In this document: positions 1-6,140 of the stretch, in pieces
Numbering within the stretch: the first letter of the stretch is position 1
Layout: each line of letters opens with the position of its first letter
Origin: CAWELS01 sp964468205
Lineage (GTDB): Bacteria > Acidobacteriota > Terriglobia > Bryobacterales > Bryobacteraceae
Direction of reading: 5' to 3'
Assembly: GCA_964468205.1 (NCBI GenBank)
Contig: CAYXVG010000080.1
Location: 1-23,278 of the forward strand
Length of the DNA stretch: 23,278 nucleotides
Translations under genes and position numbers: made by a program
Notes under the pieces: generated by a model
Database searches by the model: none
Told to the model about the DNA's origin: nothing
The model's input: only the letters and a program-made list of their open reading frames with translations

Positions 1-93
1 GGCGCGGGCGGTGGGGCTGGGGCGCGGGTGGCGCGGGTGGCGGAACGCGGATGTGGGGCGGCGAAGGTACAGGGACTGAACGCGAAGTCGGGT

Positions 94-393
94 TCAGACG
101 GTGTCGATGAGGCCGGTGGGGCGGCCTTTTTCGGGGGGTTCGTCTTCGTCGAAGGCGAAGTGGGCGAACCAGTGGGGGTAGTTGGCGATGGCCGCCTCGC
201 GGCGGGTGGGCAGGCGGCCGCGGTGGCGGATCCATTGCGTGATCCGGTAGACCGAGAATCCGAGCCAGAAGGCGGCGCCGGCGCTGAGGAGTACAAGTGC
301 GATGGACGCCGTTTGGGCTCCGGCGCTCGAAAGGGCGATGGCGGCGAAGAAGATGACGTAGATCGCGACGCCGATGGCAAACTTTTTATGCAT
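94..393 (-). CDS. Small two-helix membrane protein, function unknown
   Basis: This encodes 99 residues. I start it at the ATG at 393 because GGAGGGA (397-403) sits directly upstream; the open frame extends to 438, but nothing supports that start. Residues ~5-24 and ~27-47 are hydrophobic and probably span the membrane. A short basic stretch follows (IRHRGRLPTRRE), then an acidic, Pro-rich tail (DEDEPPEKGRP), so the C-terminal half is probably cytoplasmic. I do not recognise the family. No partner gene adjoins it: upstream lies only a decayed primase remnant, and the 93 bases at the window edge beyond its stop hold no gene I can see. The clear ribosome binding site and C-rich third positions, matching other minus-strand genes here, argue that it is real. 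Confidence 0.65.
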   Translation of the reverse strand: MHKKFAIGVAIYVIFFAAIALSSAGAQTASIALVLLSAGAAFWLGFSVYRITQWIRHRGRLPTRREAAIANYPHWFAHFAFDEDEPPEKGRPTGLIDTV

Positions 394-451
394 CGGTCCC
401 TCCTTTTCCAGTATGAACCTGGCGGGGACGGCGGGCAAGGATAATCGGACC

Positions 452-513
452 AGTGACGGTTTTGACGCTTATTCGCTTGGTTTGGAGCTGGAATAAGCGA
501 CAGAACCGTCACT
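452..513. repeat. 23-bp imperfect inverted repeat with 16-nt loop
   Basis: The arms are 452-474 and 491-513 and match at 21 of 23 positions, with an outer perfect block AGTGACGGTT / AACCGTCACT and an inner perfect block GCTTATTC / GAATAAGC. The loop is 475-490. The repeat overlaps the last codons and stop (469-471) of the primase-like remnant. No T-tract adjoins it, so a simple intrinsic terminator is not the obvious reading. It could be a replication or recombination site of the element that carried the primase. Confidence 0.8.
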
Positions 514-819
514 CCGGCGGGTGATGGTAGCGGTGCGGGCGGCGCCGGTGCGGTGGAATTCGACAGTGATGCCGTGGCGTTTGAGCTCGGCCGTTGCCTG
601 GCGAAGAGCGCGGCCGAGGGAGTTGGCCGAGCCGGGGTCGAGGTGGCCGGGAAGCTGAGTCCGGAGATCGGAGAGGCGGCCGGTCCAGCCGGAGCCGGAC
701 CATCCGGCGAGAAAGGCAGCGAGGGCGGCGGGCGCGGTGTCATGCTGAACGGCGCCGCAAACGTCCGCGGCGGTGAGGCCGAGGGCGGGGGCTCCGGCGG
801 CGGCCGGATCGCCGTAAGG
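469..819 (-). pseudogene. C-terminal remnant of a phage/plasmid-type primase-helicase
   Basis: The minus-strand frame is open from just after a TAG (820-822) to TAA at 469-471, 116 codons with no ATG, GTG or TTG, so it cannot be a complete gene. The translation reads as protein. A helical segment (AALAAFLAGWSGSGWTG, then LSDLRTQLP) is followed by SANSLGRALRQATAELKRHG and then ITVEFHRTGAARTATITRRSDG. This pattern (short helical domain, 'N-x-L-G-R-x-L-R', 'G-I-x-V-x-F', 'R-T-x-x-I-x-R-R') is what I know from the C-terminal winged-helix part of phage and integrative-element primase/ATPase proteins. Codons favour C at the third position, as in the other minus genes. The N-terminal catalytic part is missing; the flanking 820-894 has no matching frame. 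The family assignment is from memory of the pattern. Confidence 0.55.
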
Positions 820-894
820 CTATATGCAGATGATCGATGGAATAGACTATACCGAAGGGAATTTGGCAGGTTGCTGAAAAGGGAAGGCGAATGA

Positions 895-1101
895 GTGGGA
901 AAACTTGAGCACCGGGACCGGAACGTGTTGCTTGATGCGTTGAGCGACACGCCGCACTTCGCGACGGTGCGGGGCCGGCAGACGATGATTCGTGATGCGT
1001 TGGGTGGATACCCGCTGAGCGGCGAGATTGAGAAGGCGCTTCGGTTTCTCGATTGGGAGGGATCGCCGATCGTGGTGGCCGATAAGCTGCTGCGGCTGCT
1101 G
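895..1101 (+). pseudogene. Truncated effector-associated-domain-like gene start
   Basis: A GTG at 895 with GGAAG at 882-886 opens a frame whose first ~69 residues look like a compact helical domain: NVLLDALSDTPHFATVRGRQ, then a Gly-Gly-Tyr-Pro-Leu-Ser turn and a WEGSPIVVADKLLRLLDG helix. This resembles the small death-like effector-associated domains found at the ends of bacterial conflict and TIR proteins; I assign this from pattern memory only. After about 1101 the frame stays open to 1227 but becomes the antisense of a TIR-domain start read from the other strand, so the true C-terminus is lost. The end coordinate is approximate. The fragment probably derives from a defence or signalling protein. 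Confidence 0.45.
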
Positions 1102-1212
1102 GACGGTCTTCTCCGCCGCCTCCAATTCCGCCGCGATCCACTCGGCATAGGCGCGGTCAGCGGAGTTGAAGGACACGAAGAAGTGGCGGCGCTCTTTCTC
1201 CGGCGGGTGCAT
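1102..1212 (-). pseudogene. Truncated TIR-domain gene start
   Basis: The ATG at 1212 is preceded on the minus strand by GAGAGG. The first ~37 residues contain RHFFVSFNSADRAYAEWIAAELEAA and end in KTV, the typical beta-A/alpha-A start of bacterial TIR domains (F-[VI]-S-[YF]-N-S-x-D-x-x-[AW]-A-x-W-I-A). From about residue 38 the frame is just the antisense of the + strand helical-domain fragment (Gln/Pro/His/Arg-rich, low plausibility), so the rest of the TIR domain, including its catalytic Glu region, is absent. The breakpoint near 1100 is shared with the + fragment. TIR domains of this type act as NAD-cleaving or signalling effectors in bacterial immunity; this copy cannot be functional as it stands. 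Confidence 0.55.
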
Positions 1213-1250
1213 CGCCTCTCAGTCTAGTCAGACTTGCGGCCGCGGCGCCA

Positions 1251-1299
1251 GGGTGCGGGCGGGAAGGTTGGGGCGGGGCGGGGTTCACGCGGGCGGGGT
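1251..1299 (+). other. G-run tract, potential G-quadruplex
   Basis: The + strand carries eight G-runs of three or four bases separated by one to seven bases, for example GGGGCGGGGCGGGG at 1270-1283. This meets the usual pattern for a G-quadruplex. The whole + strand is G-rich, so it may be chance plus skew. Confidence 0.45.
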
Positions 1300-1415
1300 G
1301 ATATGCGGGGCGGAGTTGAGCAGATGGGGGATGAGCACGCCCTAAAAGACCGATAAATTGCGCAAGATTGGATACGGGGCGGGCAGTATATATGCACTTC
1401 GGTCTGAGAGCATTG

Positions 1416-1445
1416 GTGGCATCCGGTAGATATACCAGATGCCAC
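1416..1445. promoter_or_regulatory. Palindrome upstream of mcrBC, candidate operator or RNA hairpin
   Basis: GTGGCATC (1416-1423) pairs with GATGCCAC (1438-1445), and inside it GGTA (1425-1428) pairs with TACC (1433-1436). One mismatch (1424/1437) and a GATA loop remain, giving 12 of 13 paired positions. It lies 164 bases before the mcrB start, in the only gap that can hold the operon's promoter. That placement suggests a binding site for a dimeric regulator; it could instead be a transcript hairpin. There is no T-tract after it. Confidence 0.5.
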
Positions 1446-1608
1446 ATCAAACGGACCTGAATTGGGAGAAATCGGGAGTTGGAGGACGCGGGATTTGCGG
1501 TGTTTCCGGGCGGGAGGCGCCGGGGGAGAGGGCGGCTTTGCTCCGGCACCACGAGAGACAATCAGGCGCACTGCTGTTGGTGAGGTTGTAGTATCGTGGC
1601 TCTCAGAC

Positions 1609-3084
1609 ATGATGACAGGGATTGAGGGAATTGTAGAGATTGTTCACTCGGGCGTGGGGGAGAAGTGGGCGGAGCGGAATGAAGAGGCGTTTCAGAAACT
1701 TTTTGGGGCGAGCGGCGGGCGGTACCATAGCGATGCGAGCAAATCGGTACGGGTGAGGGCGCCGGAGTTTGCCGGGGGTGGCGTGAAGTTCGCGGCCTAT
1801 ATTCATCCGGCGAATTCGACGTCGGGGATGTATGGCGGGATGTCGTTTGTGATCTTTCCGGCGGAAGAGGCACCCTGCCTGGTGGCGATGGTCGTGGGGA
1901 CGGGGGGATTGGCCCCGGATGAGTTGATTTTGGGGCGGCCGGGTCATGCGCGGAAAATGCGGGCGATCTGCGGCTGGCTGAATCAGGAGTTTGGGCGGGG
2001 GAAGCAGGTTGCGTGGGCGAAACATGACCCGACAAGGGTGGACCTGCCGATTCCGGAGCGGCTTCAGCAGATGTGGGCGGAGTACGGTCCGGTTTTCGAG
2101 AAGTACGGCAAAGAACTGTACGCGGTATATAGGCCCACCGAGGACCGGGAGGCGACGGCTGCGGCGGCCGCGGCGATGCTCGACGTAATGTTCCGCGAAC
2201 GCGGACAAAGGTTCGTGAAAAAGGGCGAGGACGAGGCGGCGGCGCTGCGGGCGGAGTGGCTGTCTCACCTGCTCGATTCGGCGACGCGCGGGCAGGTGAG
2301 AGAATTGCTCGCACAGCGGCGGTACGTTATTCTCCAAGGGCCGCCGGGGACCGGGAAGACGAGGTTGGCGCGGCAACTCCTGGAATCGGAGTATGCCGGC
2401 AACGGCACGTCGATCCAATTTCACCCGAATACGACTTATGAGAGCTTCGTCGGCGGGCTCGCCCCGGCGCAGGGGGAAGGTGCGATCGGGCTGCGGTTTC
2501 AGCCAGAACCCGGGCACTTGATGAAGGCCGTGGCGGAGGCGGAGTCCTCCGGTGGGAAACCATACCTGCTGCACATTGACGAGATCAACCGGGCGGATCT
2601 GGCGAAGGTGCTGGGCGAGGCGGTCTTTCTACTGGAGCCGGCGGCTGAATCGAAACGCGTGATTGATCTGCCGCTTGAGTTTCCGAATGGTGTGGGACGG
2701 AGGCTTTCGCTACCGGATAATCTGCACATTCTCGGAACCATGAACACGGCGGATCGGAGCATCGCGATCGTGGATGTGGCTGTCCGGCGCCGATTCGCAT
2801 TCACTTCTCTTTGGCCGAGCATGGAGGTGGTGAACGAGCACGGCTGCGAACCGAGCATCGAAGCCTTCCAGAGCCTGCTGGAGATCTTCATGGAACACGC
2901 CTCTGATGATGCGCTGGTGCTGATGCCGGGACATTCCTACTTCCTGGCTCCAGACAGGGAAACGGCGATTTTGAAGTTGAAGACGGGTTTGCGGCCATTG
3001 CTTGAGGAGTATCTGGCGCAAGGCTACGTGGCGGGATTTGGCGAATCAGTGCGGAGTTATTTGCAGTGGCTCGAAAGCCTGTAA
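1609..3084 (+). CDS. mcrB: McrB-family AAA+ GTPase, motor subunit of a type IV restriction system
   Basis: This is a 491-residue protein. From ~235 on it is an McrB-type AAA+ NTPase, with Walker A GPPGTGKT (244-251), Walker B ending in IDEINR (D324, E325), and the McrB signature MNTADRS (378-384), which in this family marks GTP use. Family members assemble into hexamers that translocate DNA and drive the McrC nuclease. Residues 1-~200 form a target-recognition-like region with no motif I can name; it is not the E. coli McrB methylcytosine-binding domain as far as I can see, so the modification it reads is unknown. I start at the ATG pair 1609/1612; the frame is open to a TTG at 1462, but those 49 residues look non-protein. 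No clear ribosome binding site precedes 1609, so the start is uncertain. mcrC follows with a 19-base overlap. Confidence 0.88.
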   Translation: MMTGIEGIVEIVHSGVGEKWAERNEEAFQKLFGASGGRYHSDASKSVRVRAPEFAGGGVKFAAYIHPANSTSGMYGGMSFVIFPAEEAPCLVAMVVGTGGLAPDELILGRPGHARKMRAICGWLNQEFGRGKQVAWAKHDPTRVDLPIPERLQQMWAEYGPVFEKYGKELYAVYRPTEDREATAAAAAAMLDVMFRERGQRFVKKGEDEAAALRAEWLSHLLDSATRGQVRELLAQRRYVILQGPPGTGKTRLARQLLESEYAGNGTSIQFHPNTTYESFVGGLAPAQGEGAIGLRFQPEPGHLMKAVAEAESSGGKPYLLHIDEINRADLAKVLGEAVFLLEPAAESKRVIDLPLEFPNGVGRRLSLPDNLHILGTMNTADRSIAIVDVAVRRRFAFTSLWPSMEVVNEHGCEPSIEAFQSLLEIFMEHASDDALVLMPGHSYFLAPDRETAILKLKTGLRPLLEEYLAQGYVAGFGESVRSYLQWLESL

Positions 3085-4541
3085 CGCGCCGGCGTTCACG
3101 GCGCCTGGAACGGGCAGCGGCGGCGACTCCGCGTAACGACTGCTTGCGAGTGGCCGATCATTCCGTTGAAGAGTTCTCGGCGATCGATTTCTTCCACACC
3201 AGGAACAGCGCGGACGCGAGAGGGCAGGCGGCCCGACTGACGGATCAGTTTGCCGGACAGAACCGGAGCGCGATGGCAAGGCTCGGCGTCACGATGCGCC
3301 GCGATTTCGACGGTTCGGACGTGAAGCTGCGGATCGAGTCGACCAGCCATGTTGGGGCGGTGCCGCTGCTGTCGCCGTTCAGCGGAAAACCTGATTACGG
3401 GCTGGTGGTGGAGCCGCGATTTCCGTGGTCCGGAATCGGCCCGATGCTGGCGGAGATGGGTTGGCGGGTGGCGCCGGCTCCGCTGCGGCTGCCGCTGCTG
3501 CGGCGTTCGGAGCGAAAGGTGCCCGCGTGGGTGCTTTCCTTTTTGATCCTGGCGCGACTGCGAATTCTTATTGAACGGCTCGAGCGCCGTTTTGAATACG
3601 CGGAGGAGGTGGTTCGCGCGCCGAAGGGAACGGTGCGTTGGGGGGAGTACGCTGTGTCACGGGTCTCGCGCGGGGCGTTTCTGGAGGTACCGTGCCGGTT
3701 TCCGGATCTTGGCGATGACCGCCAATTGAAGGGCGCGATCCGGTACACGCTGGAGCAGCAGATCCGATCGCTTGAATCGCAGAGCGGGCACGGGTCATTC
3801 GTGCACCGCCTGATCGTGCTGGCGGAGGTTCTGCTTAGAAGGGTGCAGACCGTTCCGGCGATTCGTCCTTCAGCCCGGCTGCTGACGAACTGGCTGCATG
3901 GGCCGCTGCGAAACGCGAGCTTTGAGGAAGGGTTGCAGGCGATCGAATGGACGGTGGAGGAGCGCGGGCTTGCGGGGTTGAGCGATTTGGAGGGAATCCC
4001 GTGGAGCCTCTCGATGGATGCGTTCTTCGAGTCTTGGGTGGAGACGCTCTTTCAAGCCGTGACAGTGCAGACTGGCGGAGAGTTGCGCGTGGGGCGCCGG
4101 GGCGAGACGAAATCGCCGCTGGCATGGGAGCCGGCGCACCTGGGTTCGCAGAAATCGTTGATGCCGGACCTGGTTTTGCGGCGGGAGGGGTGCACGGTAT
4201 TCGTGGATGCGAAGTATAAGCGCCATTGGGAGGAACTGCAGGGTCGGCCGTGGTGGGAGCAGTCCGAGGAGTTGCACGAGCAGCACCGGCGGGATCTGCT
4301 GCAGGTGCTGGCCTACGCGAACCTTTCGCACACAGCGACGACGATCGCTTGTCTGGTCTACCCTTGCACACTGGGCACGTGGCGATCGTTGTTGGAGCGG
4401 GGCCGGCTGTTTCACCGGGCAGACGTGGCCGCGCAGTCGAGGCGCGTGCAGATGTGGCTGACCGCGGCGCCGATGCATGCGGCGGCGAGTGAGGTGGCGG
4501 CACCGATTGTGGAGGAGGTGCGGACGCTGGCGGGGTGGTGA
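3066..4541 (+). CDS. mcrC: McrC-family PD-(D/E)xK nuclease subunit
   Basis: This 491-residue protein starts at GTG 3066, inside the last 19 bases of mcrB, with GGAG at 3053-3056; the overlap implies coupled translation. The nuclease core is visible as P367-D368 (MPDLVL), then 12 residues to D381-A-K383 (VFVDAKYK), with a downstream helix (DLLQVLAYAN) typical of the fold. The N-terminal ~320 residues match the layout of McrC proteins, which contact the McrB ring and stimulate its GTPase. It is longer than E. coli McrC (348 residues), as many McrC relatives are. The catalytic residues are intact, so with McrB it probably forms a working modification-dependent restriction complex. The first ~25 residues are Arg-rich (ARKPVTRRRSRRLERAA); a later start is possible. 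No methyltransferase lies nearby, as expected for a type IV system. Confidence 0.85.
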   Translation: MARKPVTRRRSRRLERAAAATPRNDCLRVADHSVEEFSAIDFFHTRNSADARGQAARLTDQFAGQNRSAMARLGVTMRRDFDGSDVKLRIESTSHVGAVPLLSPFSGKPDYGLVVEPRFPWSGIGPMLAEMGWRVAPAPLRLPLLRRSERKVPAWVLSFLILARLRILIERLERRFEYAEEVVRAPKGTVRWGEYAVSRVSRGAFLEVPCRFPDLGDDRQLKGAIRYTLEQQIRSLESQSGHGSFVHRLIVLAEVLLRRVQTVPAIRPSARLLTNWLHGPLRNASFEEGLQAIEWTVEERGLAGLSDLEGIPWSLSMDAFFESWVETLFQAVTVQTGGELRVGRRGETKSPLAWEPAHLGSQKSLMPDLVLRREGCTVFVDAKYKRHWEELQGRPWWEQSEELHEQHRRDLLQVLAYANLSHTATTIACLVYPCTLGTWRSLLERGRLFHRADVAAQSRRVQMWLTAAPMHAAASEVAAPIVEEVRTLAGW

Positions 4542-4661
4542 GGGTTTAGGAGGCGGTGGCATTTCGCAATCTGTCCGGATGAAGATGGCCGCCTATAGAA
4601 CGAGCGGCCGCGTGTCGGGGGAGTCAGTGAAGACTTTTCGCCAGCCAGTAGACTGAGCGCA
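4542..4661. other. Intergenic gap after mcrC with weak inverted repeat
   Basis: It holds AGGCGG (4551-4556) and CCGCCT (4589-4594), which could pair over a 32-base loop, but there is no T-tract. This is at best a weak terminator for mcrC. No gene is visible. Confidence 0.3.
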
Positions 4662-4688
4662 TTACTTGCCGGGAAGGCGTCCGGAAAC

Positions 4689-4931
4689 CTACTTGTGGAG
4701 GAAGCTGGTGATAAGAGTCTGATAGGGGATTCCCTCGATGAGAGCGCGTTTTGGGAGCGCTTCGAGGTCTTTGGCAGAGATGCGAATGTTGACGCGCCGA
4801 TCCTTCTTGAATGTGGCGCGGGCGTTGTCCGCATGCTGTTTCGTAACCTTGGTCTTGGCGCGCACGGGCCTCCATTCGCCGGCTTCGAAAGAGCGGAGGA
4901 TTTCACGTTCGGATTTATCGAGGTTGGGCAT
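4689..4931 (-). CDS. CopG/BrnA-like antitoxin, shortened by an amber codon
   Basis: The gene encodes 80 residues. The core DKRVNIR-type ribbon (here KKDRRVNIRISAKDLEAL) followed by RALIEGIPYQTLITSFLHK matches the ribbon-helix-helix antitoxins I know as the CopG/BrnA-like (COG5304) family, which bind DNA and neutralise a partner toxin. Family members normally continue past LHK with Tyr-Val-Ser-Gly-Arg-Leu. Here TAG (4689-4691) stands where Tyr is expected, and the next codons in the same frame read V-S-G-R-L-P-G-K then TAA at 4662-4664. A single-base change therefore probably removed the last nine residues. The ribosome binding site is weak. No toxin gene lies on either side: upstream there are only 95 bases before the zinc-ribbon gene's stop. 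This is probably a decaying orphan. Confidence 0.75.
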   Translation of the reverse strand: MPNLDKSEREILRSFEAGEWRPVRAKTKVTKQHADNARATFKKDRRVNIRISAKDLEALPKRALIEGIPYQTLITSFLHK

Positions 4932-5026
4932 GGGGTAACTTCGATCGCAGGACGGAATTGGGTGTACCTGGTTGGCAGTCGAGGGGGGAGGATTTGGGCG
5001 CGGCGGCTGAACAGGGGCGGCGCGAT

Positions 5027-6121
5027 TTACAGGTTGCGAAGGAAAATGACGAGGAGGATGAAGAGGATTGCGGCGATGACGACGAGGGCGATTTTCCAGG
5101 CGCTTTTGGGGTATTCGCCGGCCATTTTGCCGGTGTAGCCGTTGACGAGGAGCTGGTAGGCTTCACTGCCGTAGGTGTAGGTGAGGAGCCAGACGGGGAC
5201 GAGGGCGAGCTTGAAGGTTTCGCCGGAGTAGGCGGGGTGGATACGGAGGTTGCGATAGGTGTCGCCGGGGACTTGCGCGCCGCACATGCGTTCGAGCTGA
5301 GAGTGCATGGAGTTGCGAGCGTTCTGGTAGGCGTCGATGAGGACGACCTGGTAGTGCTCGACGACGAAGCCGGCAAGGTAAGCCTTGTCATAGGGGATGA
5401 GCTCGCGGGTGGGGAAAGGCTCGACCTGGCGCAGGAGTTTGGGGTGGACGCCGCGGGTTCCGGGCACGGGCTCGTCGTCGAAGAAGTGATCGAGGGTTCC
5501 GGAGGCGGGGACCCAGCGGACCCGGCGGACCTGGCGGGTGCGCGTGCGGCCGCTGTTGTCGCGGTAGGTTTGGGTGACGTAGTAATAGTGGCCGGCGTCG
5601 GCGGTCCAGGGACAGTGGACGGAGGCGTCGAAGGTCCAGTAGGGGATGTAGACGCCCGTAACGGTGTCGACCATACCCTTGGTTTTGAGGGCGTTCGGGG
5701 CGAACCATTTGCTTGCGTACCATTTGCGGATGGTCTCGCGGACCTGCGGCTCGCTGACTTTGAAAGGGAGGAGGCTTTCGGGGGTGAGCGGGGCCTTGAC
5801 CTCGGTGTAGGGCACGAGGGCCGGCGAGCCGCAGAATTCGCAATTCTGGCCGACGCGGGTGGCATCGAAGACCATCACGGCACGGCAGCTCTGGCACTGG
5901 ATGGAGACCTTCTCGGCCTGCCAGCCGCGGGAATTTTCGGGCAACTCGCGGAGGGTGGCGGCGAGAGGGATCTCGCGGACCTTGCCGGCGCCGGAGTCGA
6001 GCTCAGCCGGGGCCTCGGTGCCGCAGTAGGGGCAGATGAGCGCCTGTTTGGCGGGGTTCCAATTGGCGGCGGCGCCGCAGGCGGGGCAGGTGTTGTGCTC
6101 GAGGGCTTCGATCTGGGACAT
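5027..6121 (-). CDS. Double zinc-ribbon protein with C-terminal membrane helix (YdjG-like)
   Basis: The gene encodes 364 residues, and the ATG at 6121 has GGGGGAG just upstream. It has two zinc ribbons: C12/C15 with C30/C33, and C76/C79 with C94/C97. A long middle region is rich in aromatic residues (WYASKWFAPNALK, VTGVYIPYWTFDASV), and a final hydrophobic helix at ~340-361 ends in RNL. The ribbons should face the cytoplasm, with the tail in the membrane. The layout and its SPFH neighbour match YdjG of the Bacillus subtilis ydjFGHI operon, whose products tether the PspA homologue to stressed membranes. The stop is 95 bases upstream of the antitoxin gene, and the start is 19 bases after the SPFH gene, so the two form one unit. 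I infer a membrane-stress or quality-control role from family and context; neither pspA nor ydjH is in the window. Confidence 0.75.
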   Translation of the reverse strand: MSQIEALEHNTCPACGAAANWNPAKQALICPYCGTEAPAELDSGAGKVREIPLAATLRELPENSRGWQAEKVSIQCQSCRAVMVFDATRVGQNCEFCGSPALVPYTEVKAPLTPESLLPFKVSEPQVRETIRKWYASKWFAPNALKTKGMVDTVTGVYIPYWTFDASVHCPWTADAGHYYYVTQTYRDNSGRTRTRQVRRVRWVPASGTLDHFFDDEPVPGTRGVHPKLLRQVEPFPTRELIPYDKAYLAGFVVEHYQVVLIDAYQNARNSMHSQLERMCGAQVPGDTYRNLRIHPAYSGETFKLALVPVWLLTYTYGSEAYQLLVNGYTGKMAGEYPKSAWKIALVVIAAILFILLVIFLRNL

Positions 6122-6140
6122 GACGCGGCTCCCCCGGGAT

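Larger units (their letters stand above)
1213..1608. other. Non-coding stretch between decayed TIR fragment and mcrB
   Basis: I find no convincing gene here. It contains a G-rich run (1251-1299), an AT-richer patch with TATATAT (1387-1393), a palindrome (1416-1445), and then 1446-1608, which is open in the mcrB frame from a TTG at 1462 but has no ATG and no protein-like composition. A promoter for mcrB must lie within it. The patch TTGGAT (1368-1373) plus TATATA (1387-1392) is a poor candidate because the spacing is short. Confidence 0.5.

Noticed and set aside
847..1212. A single 121-residue minus-strand protein
   Set aside because: Only its first ~37 residues are TIR-like; the rest is the antisense of the + strand helical-domain fragment.
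1462..1608. An N-terminal extension of McrB from TTG 1462
   Set aside because: The 49 extra residues do not look like protein, and no ribosome binding site supports the TTG; not excluded, as ATG 1609 also lacks a good site.
4932..5026. A toxin remnant upstream of the antitoxin
   Set aside because: I translated the minus strand in all frames and saw no toxin-like motif in these 95 bases.
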